Origin: Sulfurimonas sp.
GTDB taxonomy: Bacteria; Campylobacterota; Campylobacteria; Campylobacterales; Sulfurimonadaceae
Assembly: GCA_021161305.1 (NCBI GenBank)
Contig: JAGHAW010000067.1
Coordinates: forward strand, 1-6,536
Direction: 5' to 3'
DNA length: 6,536 nucleotides
Every line of letters starts with the position of its first letter. Positions within the stretch are counted from its first letter, which is position 1. Made by a program: the position numbers and the translations under genes. Below, one piece after another: positions 1 through 5,381 of this stretch. The notes beneath the pieces are model-generated. The model ran no database searches. It was not told the DNA's origin and worked only from the letters and a program-made list of their open reading frames with translations.

Positions 1-2
1 AC

Positions 3-137
3 TGGAAAACTATATTTTTAGCAAATGCAGAGTTGGCAATGGAACCATCAAAAGCAGTTAAAGAATATAAAGAACAGGTAGTTGAACTTCAAGCTAAAGT
101 AGATAAATACGCTAAAGTTGTAGGTAAATTACAGTAG
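3..137 (+). CDS. C-terminal fragment of an unidentified helical protein (5' end outside window)
   Basis: The plus strand is open from the left edge to a TAG at 135-137, giving 44 residues that start WKTIFLANAE and end YAKVVGKLQ. The other two forward frames stop early, so this is the only credible frame. From about residue 17 the segment is rich in Lys, Glu, Val and Gln with spacing typical of an amphipathic helix or coiled coil (KAVKEYKEQVVELQAKVDKY). Phasin-like or other helical-bundle proteins can end this way, but that is only a resemblance. The gene converges with the minus-strand luxS cluster, with 38 nt between its stop and the stop of the 67-codon frame. The family cannot be named from this tail. 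Confidence 0.6.
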   Translation, partial: WKTIFLANAELAMEPSKAVKEYKEQVVELQAKVDKYAKVVGKLQ

Positions 138-175
138 AGAGAGATTGGGCTGTGGGAAAGCTATAGAGCTTGGAC

Positions 176-379
176 TTATCTGATAAGCAAGAGATAGTAT
201 AATGTCAGCTGGGAAAAGTTTAAATTTTCATCATTATACAAGGCAACATCCAATTCTCCATCTACCTTTTCTAGTATAGAAGTTAAGGCATCTGTTATTT
301 CATCTTTTTGTGTAGTTACTTGCAGATAATGATTCCCAGGGAGTGGATTGAAAAGTTGTAAAAACTGCTCTAAATTCAT
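176..379 (-). CDS. Hypothetical 67-residue protein, possibly a truncated remnant
   Basis: A 67-codon frame starts MNLEQFLQLF and ends YYLLLIR. Its ATG lies 5 nt after the stop of the 100-residue gene, which fits a third gene in the luxS cluster, but there is no clear Shine-Dalgarno sequence. Residues 1-55 read like an ordinary soluble alpha/beta N-terminus with a two-strand pattern (HYLQVTT, ELDVALYND). The last dozen residues change character to a Leu/Tyr-rich string just before the stop. That pattern would fit a longer protein, perhaps of methyltransferase-like fold, shortened by a frameshift or deletion. The methyltransferase idea comes only from general resemblance to epsilonproteobacterial proteins and is weak. 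No downstream continuation can exist beyond about position 137, where the opposing gene ends. It could equally be an intact small protein. Confidence 0.45.
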   Translation of the reverse strand: MNLEQFLQLFNPLPGNHYLQVTTQKDEITDALTSILEKVDGELDVALYNDENLNFSQLTLYYLLLIR

Positions 380-384
380 AATCT

Positions 385-687
385 CTAATATGCCAAATCA
401 TGAAGCTCTTTAAATAGATAAGCTTCTACAATGTCATCTATACTTCTTTGTGTGTGAGCAACAAGAACAAGCATAGATAACTCCATAAACGGCCAGACAT
501 ATTCATTGTCATTTCCAACTACTACACACTCGCTAAAGTTTTCAAAGCTATCTTTTTCAGAGGAGTGTTTAACTTCTACTAATTCGCCCTCTTCTACCAA
601 GAGTTGTGTCCAGACTTTTACATCTTCTAGTTTAGTTAGTGATGCTTCTTGAACATCTTCACTGTTCATCGGTAATAGAATATACAT
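385..687 (-). CDS. Hypothetical 100-residue acidic protein downstream of luxS
   Basis: The frame starts MYILLPMNSED 2 nt after the luxS stop and is almost certainly cotranscribed with luxS. No strong ribosome site is visible before either Met1 or Met7, so translation may depend on coupling to luxS. The chain has an N-terminal strand (YILLPM), a Glu-rich middle (EEGELVEVKHSSEKDSF), hydrophobic strands (ECVVVG, MLVLVAH) and a C-terminal helix (SIDDIVEAYLFKELHDL). The opening strand and the closing helix ending in ELHDL weakly recall the NifX/NifB-C-terminal (dinitrogenase FeMo-cofactor) RNase H-like fold, which often ends with a helix and a xELxxL element. The segments between do not match well enough to claim membership. 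There is no signal peptide, membrane segment or metal-binding motif. Function unknown. Confidence 0.65.
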   Translation of the reverse strand: MYILLPMNSEDVQEASLTKLEDVKVWTQLLVEEGELVEVKHSSEKDSFENFSECVVVGNDNEYVWPFMELSMLVLVAHTQRSIDDIVEAYLFKELHDLAY

Positions 688-689
688 AT

Positions 690-1193
690 TTAAGCTATTT
701 TAGAGAGATCTAATTGAAGTGCTTCATTATCCATAATGCCAATACCGCGACGAAGAACAGTTGTAGCTATCTCTTTTGCATCTTTAAGAGAGTGCATCTT
801 ATAAGTTCCACACTGATAAACATTTAATTCTGGAATATCTTTTTTTCTTTTAACTTTTAAAATATCTTTCATTGATTTTTTCCAAGCTTTAACAACTTTT
901 TTTTCACTAGGTGTTCCTAAAACCGACATATAAAAACCTGTTCTACATCCCATAGGTGAAATATCAATAATTTCAACTTTCTTAGAGTTTAGATGCTCTC
1001 TCATAAATCCTGCAAAAAGATGCTCTAGCGTATGAATACCTTCTGAAGATAAAATCTCTTTATTTGGCTTAACAAATCTTAAATCAAAAACTGTAATATC
1101 ATCACCACTTGGTGTTTTCATCCCCTTAGCACGACGAACTGCAGGTGCTGGCATAATTGTATGGTCTACTGTAAATGAGTCTAATAGTGGCAT
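690..1193 (-). CDS. luxS: S-ribosylhomocysteine lyase LuxS
   Basis: LuxS cleaves S-ribosylhomocysteine to homocysteine and 4,5-dihydroxy-2,3-pentanedione, the precursor of autoinducer-2, and so recycles the product of SAM-dependent methylations. It is a cytosolic metal-dependent homodimer. The 167 residues match the usual family length. The zinc-binding motif HTLEH gives His54 and His58, with catalytic Glu57. The catalytic cysteine is Cys83 in SPMGCRTGFY and the third metal ligand is Cys128 in QCGTYKMH. The N-terminus MPLLDSFTVDH and the VRRAKGM segment are typical. The ATG is preceded by AAGGA with a 6-nt spacer. It is the first gene after a 259-nt gap and has its own candidate promoter at 1227-1232, so it is probably transcribed separately from porB. 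All key residues are present. Confidence 0.98.
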   Translation of the reverse strand: MPLLDSFTVDHTIMPAPAVRRAKGMKTPSGDDITVFDLRFVKPNKEILSSEGIHTLEHLFAGFMREHLNSKKVEIIDISPMGCRTGFYMSVLGTPSEKKVVKAWKKSMKDILKVKRKKDIPELNVYQCGTYKMHSLKDAKEIATTVLRRGIGIMDNEALQLDLSKIA

Positions 1194-1226
1194 TAAAAAT
1201 CCTTAAATTTATTTTTAGTTGATGTT

Positions 1227-1232
1227 ATTGTA
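1227..1232 (-). promoter_or_regulatory. Candidate -10 element of the luxS promoter
   Basis: The minus strand reads GATACAATAAC here; TACAAT differs from the sigma-70 consensus TATAAT at one base and lies 33 nt before the luxS ATG. The sequence on both sides is very AT-rich with no good -35 hexamer, as is usual for Campylobacterota promoters, where a T-rich upstream stretch replaces the -35. A TATAAA lies about 17 nt further upstream as an alternative. This is inferred from sequence only. Confidence 0.35.
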
Positions 1233-1280
1233 TCTGATTTTGATTTATATTTGTTGAAGTAATGATTTTAATTATGTTCT

Positions 1281-1448
1281 ACCTCAGGAGAGAGGTGGAA
1301 TAAGAAGGTTAGATTCTGAATCAAGTTCAGAATGACGAGAGTTGTTAAAAGTTTTAGATTTGGTGCAGATTGTGTTCAACGCAGACCGAATGCGTACTTT
1401 AGTACGCCGAGTGTCTGTGTTGGACGCAAGATACTCCGAAGCTAGAAC
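1281..1448. repeat. Composite intergenic repeat: RHSELDSES-type palindrome plus long imperfect hairpin
   Basis: This block fills most of the porB-luxS gap and is less AT-rich than the sequence beside it. It has two parts. At 1313-1333 is a perfect palindrome, ATTCTGAA-TCAAG-TTCAGAAT; read on the minus strand the surrounding DNA gives RHSELDSESN, a type of translated intergenic repeat seen in many proteobacterial genomes. At 1351-1448 is a long imperfect hairpin: arms 1370-1386 and 1413-1429 pair over 17 positions (14 Watson-Crick, 3 G-U), a 5x5 internal loop follows, then a perfect inner stem GCGTAC-TTTA-GTACGC at 1392-1407; a weaker outer stem adds 1351-1367 with 1432-1448. The outer arm ends 4 nt from the porB stop. 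Spurious reading frames cross the block on both strands. It may be a miniature dispersed element, and it may also weaken read-through from porB into luxS. Confidence 0.7.
1392..1407. repeat. Perfect inverted repeat GCGTAC-TTTA-GTACGC
   Basis: This is the tip of the large hairpin: 6-bp arms around a 4-nt loop, perfectly self-complementary and so equally stable on both strands. There is no T-run directly beside it, so taken alone it is not a classical intrinsic terminator. Confidence 0.75.
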
Positions 1449-1452
1449 CTTT

Positions 1453-2409
1453 TTAAACGCGTGCTGCTTCTCGGCGTTGCAAGTACTCCCAGTTTTCATC
1501 CACTCTTGTCTGCCACTCTGAGATAACATGTTTATATTGATCTTTAAAAAGGTGTTTAAAACGACCTTGAGCAGCTAAATACTCTTCAACCGGCACAATA
1601 TTTTTAGGTCTATAAGTGATATTTAGCTCATGACCTTCAATAATCTCATAAAGTGGAAATACTAAAGAGTCAGTTGATAAATCAGCTAAATGCATAGTAT
1701 CTTTAGGGTCAAATTTCCACTCAGTAGTACAAGGAGAAACAGCATTAATAAATACTGCACCCTCTGTTGCAAAACCTTTTTGGATTTTCTTAACCATATC
1801 TTTCCACTTGTTAGGAGATACTTGAGCAGCATAAGGGATATTGTGAGCCCCCATGATTCCTAACATATCTTTTTTATTCTTTTGTTCACCATAAGATATA
1901 GTACCTGCCGGTGAAGTTGTTGCAGAAGCACCAATAGGAGTAGAACTTGATCTCTGTCCACCAGTATTTGCATATACTTCATTATCAAGAACAATATACA
2001 TCATATTGTGATTTCTTTCCATACAGCCAGAAATCCACTGAAAACCAATGTCATAAGATGAACCGTCTCCACCAAAAGCTACAAACTTAGGAGTACGATC
2101 CGGTTGTTTTAGACGACCTTTAGTTTTAAGTGCATTATACATTGCTTCAGCACCTGCAACTGCAGTTGAACTGTTTTCAAAACCAATATGAATCCAAGAA
2201 GCATCCCAAGATGTATATGGATAAACAGCTGTACAAACCTCAAGACAACCAGTTGAAGAGGCTAATACTAAATCATCATTCGTAGCATTTAATACTTCAC
2301 GAACAATAATAGAGTGAGCACAACCAGGACATAAAAGGTTAGCACCCTCAAAACGGTCAGCCGATGTTGAAAACTCTTTTAAGTTTTTAATTTTTTTCAT
2401 TTCACTCAT
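1453..2409 (-). CDS. porB: Pyruvate:ferredoxin oxidoreductase, beta (thiamine diphosphate-binding) subunit
   Basis: PorB holds thiamine diphosphate and the iron-sulfur cluster closest to it, and with the alpha subunit forms the active site where pyruvate is decarboxylated or acetyl-CoA is carboxylated. At 318 residues it has the length of the Helicobacter-type PorB and is longer than the roughly 280 residues usual for 2-oxoglutarate oxidoreductase beta subunits, which favours pyruvate as substrate. Four cysteines fit the proximal 4Fe-4S cluster: Cys27 and Cys30 (CPGC), Cys55 (STGCLEVC) and Cys227 (SPCTTEW). The TPP/Mg motif runs from GDGSSYDIG (114-122) to LDNEVYANTGGQRS (from 141). The start Met follows AGGAAA with a 5-nt spacer; Met4 is a less well placed alternative. 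The gene begins 9 nt after porA and is last in the operon, 260 nt before luxS. Confidence 0.96.
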   Translation of the reverse strand: MSEMKKIKNLKEFSTSADRFEGANLLCPGCAHSIIVREVLNATNDDLVLASSTGCLEVCTAVYPYTSWDASWIHIGFENSSTAVAGAEAMYNALKTKGRLKQPDRTPKFVAFGGDGSSYDIGFQWISGCMERNHNMMYIVLDNEVYANTGGQRSSSTPIGASATTSPAGTISYGEQKNKKDMLGIMGAHNIPYAAQVSPNKWKDMVKKIQKGFATEGAVFINAVSPCTTEWKFDPKDTMHLADLSTDSLVFPLYEIIEGHELNITYRPKNIVPVEEYLAAQGRFKHLFKDQYKHVISEWQTRVDENWEYLQRREAARV

Positions 2410-2414
2410 AAAAA

Positions 2415-2420
2415 TTTCCT
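2415..2420 (-). promoter_or_regulatory. porB ribosome site overlapping the porA stop
   Basis: AGGAAA sits 5 nt before the porB ATG, and its first two bases are the AG of the porA stop codon TAG. A ribosome terminating on porA would therefore sit on the porB ribosome site, which points to translational coupling of alpha and beta subunits. Confidence 0.7.
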
Positions 2421-3642
2421 ATAAATAAGCTAGTTTCGGTCCACGAACACCGATAAACTGTTGTTGTTGAGTCAATACTTTACCAGCATCAGCATTTGCT
2501 TGAAGCTCATTGAAAAGATCAACTAAATGTGCTTTTGTTAAGTCACGACCACCAAGACCATAAATATAACCAGAAAGTGCTATTTTTAAATCAGTATTAT
2601 ATAGTGAACCGGATATTTCATTAAACAGTGTACCAGCAGCACCACCAGGAGCACAACGATCAAGTACAGCTACAGCTTTAATATCTTTAATCGCCTCTGC
2701 TATTTCAAAAAATGGGAATGGACGGAAAACTCTGATTCCAACTACACCAGCTTTAATGCCCTTAGCTCTCATCTCTGTTGCTACTTCTCTTGCAGTTTCA
2801 ACTGAAGTACCCATACAAACTACTGCAACATCTGCATCATTCATATCATAACACTCAACTTTATTGTATTTACGACCAGTCAATTTTTCAAAGTCAGCAA
2901 AAACTTCTTCAATTTTACCTGGAACAATAGTCATCATATCGTTATGCTGACGAGCTTTATGTTCAAAGTGCCAATCCTCTTCAGTCTGTACACCATGAGT
3001 TACAGGATTTTCAAAATCTAACATATCATTCATTGGTTTATATTCACCAACAAAGTTATATGCCACATCATCACTTAGTGTATGAACACCTTGTGCAGTG
3101 TGTGATGTTATAAAACCATCTTGATTTATAATAGCAGGAATTCTAACATCATGATCTTCACTTACTCTAAAAGCAATAAGGTTTAAATCATAAGCTTCTT
3201 GTGGAGAAAAAGCATCAAACTGAATCCAACCACTATCTCTAACCATATACATATCTGAATGATCACCATTAACATTTAGTGGAGCAGCTAATGCACGATT
3301 TACAAGATTAAGTACAATTGGAAGTCTCATTCCAGAAGCTTGGTAAAGTACCTCAGCCATCAATGCAAGACCTTGAGACGAAGTAGCAGTTGCAACACGA
3401 CCACCAGCAGCAGCAGCACCAACACACCCACTCATCGCAGCATGTTCAGACTCAACCATTACAAATTCACCCTCAACATAATTGTCTGCTTTAAACTTTG
3501 CATATCCCTCAACAATAGGAGTTGATGGAGTAATAGGATAAGCCGCGACAACATCAATCTGTGCTTGTCTCATAGCTTGAGCAGCTGCATGATTACCATC
3601 CCATACTTCAATATCTTTTAATTCCATTTTATCAAATGCCAT
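2419..3642 (-). CDS. porA: Pyruvate:ferredoxin oxidoreductase, alpha subunit
   Basis: PorA carries the pyrimidine-binding and transketolase C-terminal-like domains that complete the TPP active site with PorB. At 407 residues it has the normal length for a four-subunit PorA. The N-terminal domain shows AYPITPSTPIVE (34-45), VESEHAAMSG (63-72) with a Glu expected to contact the TPP pyrimidine, GGRVATATSSQGLALM (80-95) and NRALAAPLNVNGDHSD (115-130); Arg116 matches the conserved substrate-contacting arginine of the family. The C-terminal part has the Rossmann-like segment VAVVCMGTSVETAREV and then VLDRCAPGGAAG. The chosen ATG directly abuts the porD stop (TAGATG) and has an AGGAGG 8 nt upstream; Met6 is a less likely alternative. 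The set of motifs and the neighbouring genes make the assignment secure; 2-oxoacid substrate specificity is inferred from operon order and subunit lengths. Confidence 0.96.
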   Translation of the reverse strand: MAFDKMELKDIEVWDGNHAAAQAMRQAQIDVVAAYPITPSTPIVEGYAKFKADNYVEGEFVMVESEHAAMSGCVGAAAAGGRVATATSSQGLALMAEVLYQASGMRLPIVLNLVNRALAAPLNVNGDHSDMYMVRDSGWIQFDAFSPQEAYDLNLIAFRVSEDHDVRIPAIINQDGFITSHTAQGVHTLSDDVAYNFVGEYKPMNDMLDFENPVTHGVQTEEDWHFEHKARQHNDMMTIVPGKIEEVFADFEKLTGRKYNKVECYDMNDADVAVVCMGTSVETAREVATEMRAKGIKAGVVGIRVFRPFPFFEIAEAIKDIKAVAVLDRCAPGGAAGTLFNEISGSLYNTDLKIALSGYIYGLGGRDLTKAHLVDLFNELQANADAGKVLTQQQQFIGVRGPKLAYL

Positions 3643-4041
3643 CTATTCTTCCTCCTCATCTTTTGTCGGCCACGAAGCTAATTCCGTTTCCTCATCTGCT
3701 TGTTCTGGGAACATCAGAAGTGATTTAGGGTTTGTCGGACAAACCTCAACACAGATACCACAACCTTTACAGTGATCCATATCTATACCTATCATTTTCT
3801 TATCTCTTGAAATAATAGAAACATCCGGACAATAGACCCAACAAAATTGACAATCAATACAGTAATCTTTGTTGTATACTGGCTTAATAAGTCTCCAGTC
3901 AGCAACACTTGCTACATGAGAATTATTTTCAGAATATGAACGATCTCTTTGTGGTGTATGTGCAGGACATTTATCTATCTTGCCGTCAAATGAGCGAAGT
4001 AAACTTCCGATTTCAAACTCATCCCATCCTTGTTTTGCCAT
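3643..4041 (-). CDS. porD: Pyruvate:ferredoxin oxidoreductase, delta (2x[4Fe-4S] ferredoxin-like) subunit
   Basis: PorD passes electrons between the cluster in PorB and external ferredoxin or flavodoxin. The 132 residues contain two classical 4Fe-4S motifs: Cys61, Cys64, Cys67 and Cys71-Pro (CIDCQFCWVYCP), then Cys91, Cys94, Cys97 and Cys101-Pro (CKGCGICVEVCP). About 60 residues precede the first motif; this N-terminal extension, including LLRSFDGKIDKCPAHTPQRDRSY, is longer than in the smallest archaeal delta subunits. An extra Cys25 lies there. The chain ends in a run of acidic residues (KDEEEE), and those GAG/GAA codons also form the ribosome site of porA. The ATG is preceded by AAGGAG with a 6-nt spacer, and that site overlaps the porC stop. 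Confidence 0.96.
   Translation of the reverse strand: MAKQGWDEFEIGSLLRSFDGKIDKCPAHTPQRDRSYSENNSHVASVADWRLIKPVYNKDYCIDCQFCWVYCPDVSIISRDKKMIGIDMDHCKGCGICVEVCPTNPKSLLMFPEQADEETELASWPTKDEEEE
3651..3656 (-). promoter_or_regulatory. porA ribosome site encoded by the acidic tail of porD
   Basis: AGGAGG, a full match to the anti-Shine-Dalgarno core, lies 8 nt before the porA ATG and inside the last codons of porD, where it codes for part of the terminal Glu run. The porD stop and the porA start touch directly, so the acidic tail and the ribosome site share the same bases. Confidence 0.75.
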
Positions 4042-4047
4042 AATAAA

Positions 4048-4053
4048 CTCCTT
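4048..4053 (-). promoter_or_regulatory. porD ribosome site overlapping the porC stop
   Basis: AAGGAG stands 6 nt before the porD ATG and shares two bases with the porC stop codon TAA (TAAGGAG). This is the first of three successive stop/ribosome-site couplings in the operon. Confidence 0.75.
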
Positions 4054-4609
4054 ATTTCACTTCGTCGTAAGCTCGTTGAATCGCAACCATATTTGCATCA
4101 ACAATCTTTTGTGGTAATTTAGCAAGAACTCTCTGCATACTCTCTTTAAAAAACTCTATATCATACATCTCAGATATTTTCATAAATGCACCAAGCATAG
4201 GTGTATTTGGAATAGGACGACCAATAGTTTCATTAGCAATAGCTATACAATCTAGCGTATAAACTTCCTTGCCCTCTAACTTTGGTTGAGCCTTGATTAA
4301 CTCCTCTGTACTCATGTGAGTAGTAATAATATATTTAGTTGTATCTTTACCATCGACAGTTACATCAGTAGTAAGTGCTAATGCAGGGTCAATAACAAAA
4401 ACAAAATCTGGTTCCATATACTTCTCGTGATTCATAATAACACTATCATCAACACGATTGTATGCAGTCATAGGAGCCCCTCTTTTTGCAGACCCATAAA
4501 ATGCAAATGCTTGCACATGCTTACCAGTTGTAGAAATAACATCTGCCAAACCTTTTGCACCTGTTACAGCACCTTGTCCAGCGCGACTATGCCATCTAAT
4601 TTCTAGCAT
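4052..4609 (-). CDS. porC: Pyruvate:ferredoxin oxidoreductase, gamma subunit
   Basis: PorC is the gamma domain that in single-chain enzymes lies between the alpha and delta regions and helps bind CoA and assemble the complex. From the chosen start it has 185 residues, normal for the family. The signature is near the N-terminus: IRWHSRAGQGAVTGAKGL (4-21) with its GQG, followed by FAFYGSAKRGAPMTAYNRVDD and then FVFVIDPAL. The open frame continues 25 codons further upstream to an ATG at 4684, but the Met at 4609 is preferred: it has AAGGAG 5 nt upstream, and homologues begin at MLEIRWH or similar. The upstream extension (rich in Lys, Ile, Leu) is leader sequence. It is the first gene of the por operon. 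Confidence 0.95.
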   Translation of the reverse strand: MLEIRWHSRAGQGAVTGAKGLADVISTTGKHVQAFAFYGSAKRGAPMTAYNRVDDSVIMNHEKYMEPDFVFVIDPALALTTDVTVDGKDTTKYIITTHMSTEELIKAQPKLEGKEVYTLDCIAIANETIGRPIPNTPMLGAFMKISEMYDIEFFKESMQRVLAKLPQKIVDANMVAIQRAYDEVK

Positions 4610-4614
4610 AAACT

Positions 4615-4620
4615 CTCCTT
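4615..4620 (-). promoter_or_regulatory. porC ribosome site that decides the start codon
   Basis: AAGGAG lies 5 nt before the ATG at 4609. The longer in-frame ATG at 4684 has no comparable site, so this element fixes the porC start at MLEIRWH. Confidence 0.8.
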
Positions 4621-4632
4621 CATTTTTTTTCA

Positions 4633-4638
4633 AGTATA
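4633..4638 (-). promoter_or_regulatory. Candidate -10 element for the por operon
   Basis: The minus strand reads AAGATATACTTG; TATACT differs from TATAAT at one base and lies 23 nt before the porC start, which implies a short leader just covering the ribosome site. A second candidate, TATAAA at 4659-4664, lies upstream. No good -35 is visible for either, as is common in this phylum. The 123-nt gap between the HAD gene and porC holds nothing else clear. Confidence 0.35.
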
Positions 4639-4732
4639 TCTTAAAGAGTAACTTTAAATTTATAATCTTCTGTATTTTAGGCAAGTTGGTCTTAAAAATA
4701 GCTTGATACTTTTACATAGTTGTATAACTAAT

Positions 4733-5380
4733 CTAAATGTGTTGTTTTTTCCTACTCTTCAAATACTCGACTGCTTCTAAGGCATCACGCAAAACTCTAT
4801 CAGTGAATTTTTTTAGAGTATCTTCATCATCATATCCACTCAAAACTGCTATAGAATTTACACCTGCATTTTTCGCACTAAGGAGGTCAAGTTTCGTATC
4901 ACCAATCATCCAAATCTCTCTACCTTGAGTATCTAAACTCTCTATAGCTTTTAAAATCGGCTGGGCATGTGGTTTTGGATTCTCTACATGTTCTCTACCA
5001 ATCAAAACTTCAAAATATTGCATCAAACCGAAATGCTCCATTAAAATTTCTGAATATCTTCCTGTTTTTGTTGTAACTATACCTAAAGTAGCAAACTCAC
5101 TAGCTCTTAAAACTGCTTCTTTTGCACATACTAAAAGTTGGGTTTTTTGTGTAGATATTTTACGATACTCTTCTTTATATGTTGCAACAAAATCCCAAAT
5201 CTTCGTCTCATCAACACCCAATTCTCTATACATAATATCAAGAGGATAACCGATAAGAGCCATTATCTCTTTATCGCTTGGATGTGTATAATCATGTACA
5301 TCAAAAGAGTGATGAAAAGTGCTAACAATAGCATCTGTAGAATCTATCAGTGTTCCATCTAGGTCAAAAAGTATTATCAA
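4733..5380 (-). CDS. HAD-superfamily phosphatase, subfamily IA (phosphoglycolate phosphatase-like)
   Basis: This is a soluble haloacid-dehalogenase-type phosphohydrolase with all four motifs. Counted from the TTG start: motif I FDLDGTLIDS with nucleophile Asp6 and acid/base Asp8; motif II IVTTKTGR (Thr103/104); motif III Lys136 in ENPKPHAQPI; motif IV MIGDTKLDLLSAKNAG with Asp161 and Asp165 for Mg2+. A helical cap domain lies between motifs I and II (about residues 14-85), as in Gph and PpaX-like enzymes, so phosphoglycolate or pyrophosphate are possible substrates but cannot be told apart here. An ATG further upstream at 5422 would add 14 residues read inside the lipoprotein gene. TTG at 5380 is preferred because motif I then starts at the usual distance from the N-terminus, and AAAGG lies 9 nt upstream. 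The start is 1 nt after the upstream stop, indicating coupling. Confidence 0.9.
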   Translation of the reverse strand: MIILFDLDGTLIDSTDAIVSTFHHSFDVHDYTHPSDKEIMALIGYPLDIMYRELGVDETKIWDFVATYKEEYRKISTQKTQLLVCAKEAVLRASEFATLGIVTTKTGRYSEILMEHFGLMQYFEVLIGREHVENPKPHAQPILKAIESLDTQGREIWMIGDTKLDLLSAKNAGVNSIAVLSGYDDEDTLKKFTDRVLRDALEAVEYLKSRKKQHI

Positions 5381-5381
5381 T

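Noticed and set aside
158..191. Small hairpins AAGCT-ATAG-AGCTT and CTTA-TCTGA-TAAG at the convergent junction, as a bidirectional terminator
   Set aside because: Short stems that compete with each other, no T-tract on either strand, and one overlaps the end of a reading frame.
1284..1529. 81-codon minus-strand reading frame overlapping the end of porB
   Set aside because: It overlaps porB in another frame and otherwise runs through the hairpin and the RHSELDSES repeat; its length is explained by the repeat, and no ribosome site or known domain supports it.
3340..3525. 61-codon plus-strand frame within porA
   Set aside because: Shadow of porA on the opposite strand, low-complexity Ser/Thr composition and no ribosome site.
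4610..4684. 25-codon N-terminal extension of porC
   Set aside because: No ribosome site at the upstream ATG, a Lys/Ile/Leu-rich non-conserved sequence, and a strong AAGGAG before the internal Met.
4717..4730. Inverted repeat TAGTT-GTAT-AACTA after the HAD stop, as a terminator
   Set aside because: Only five mostly A-T pairs and no T-run; too weak to call.
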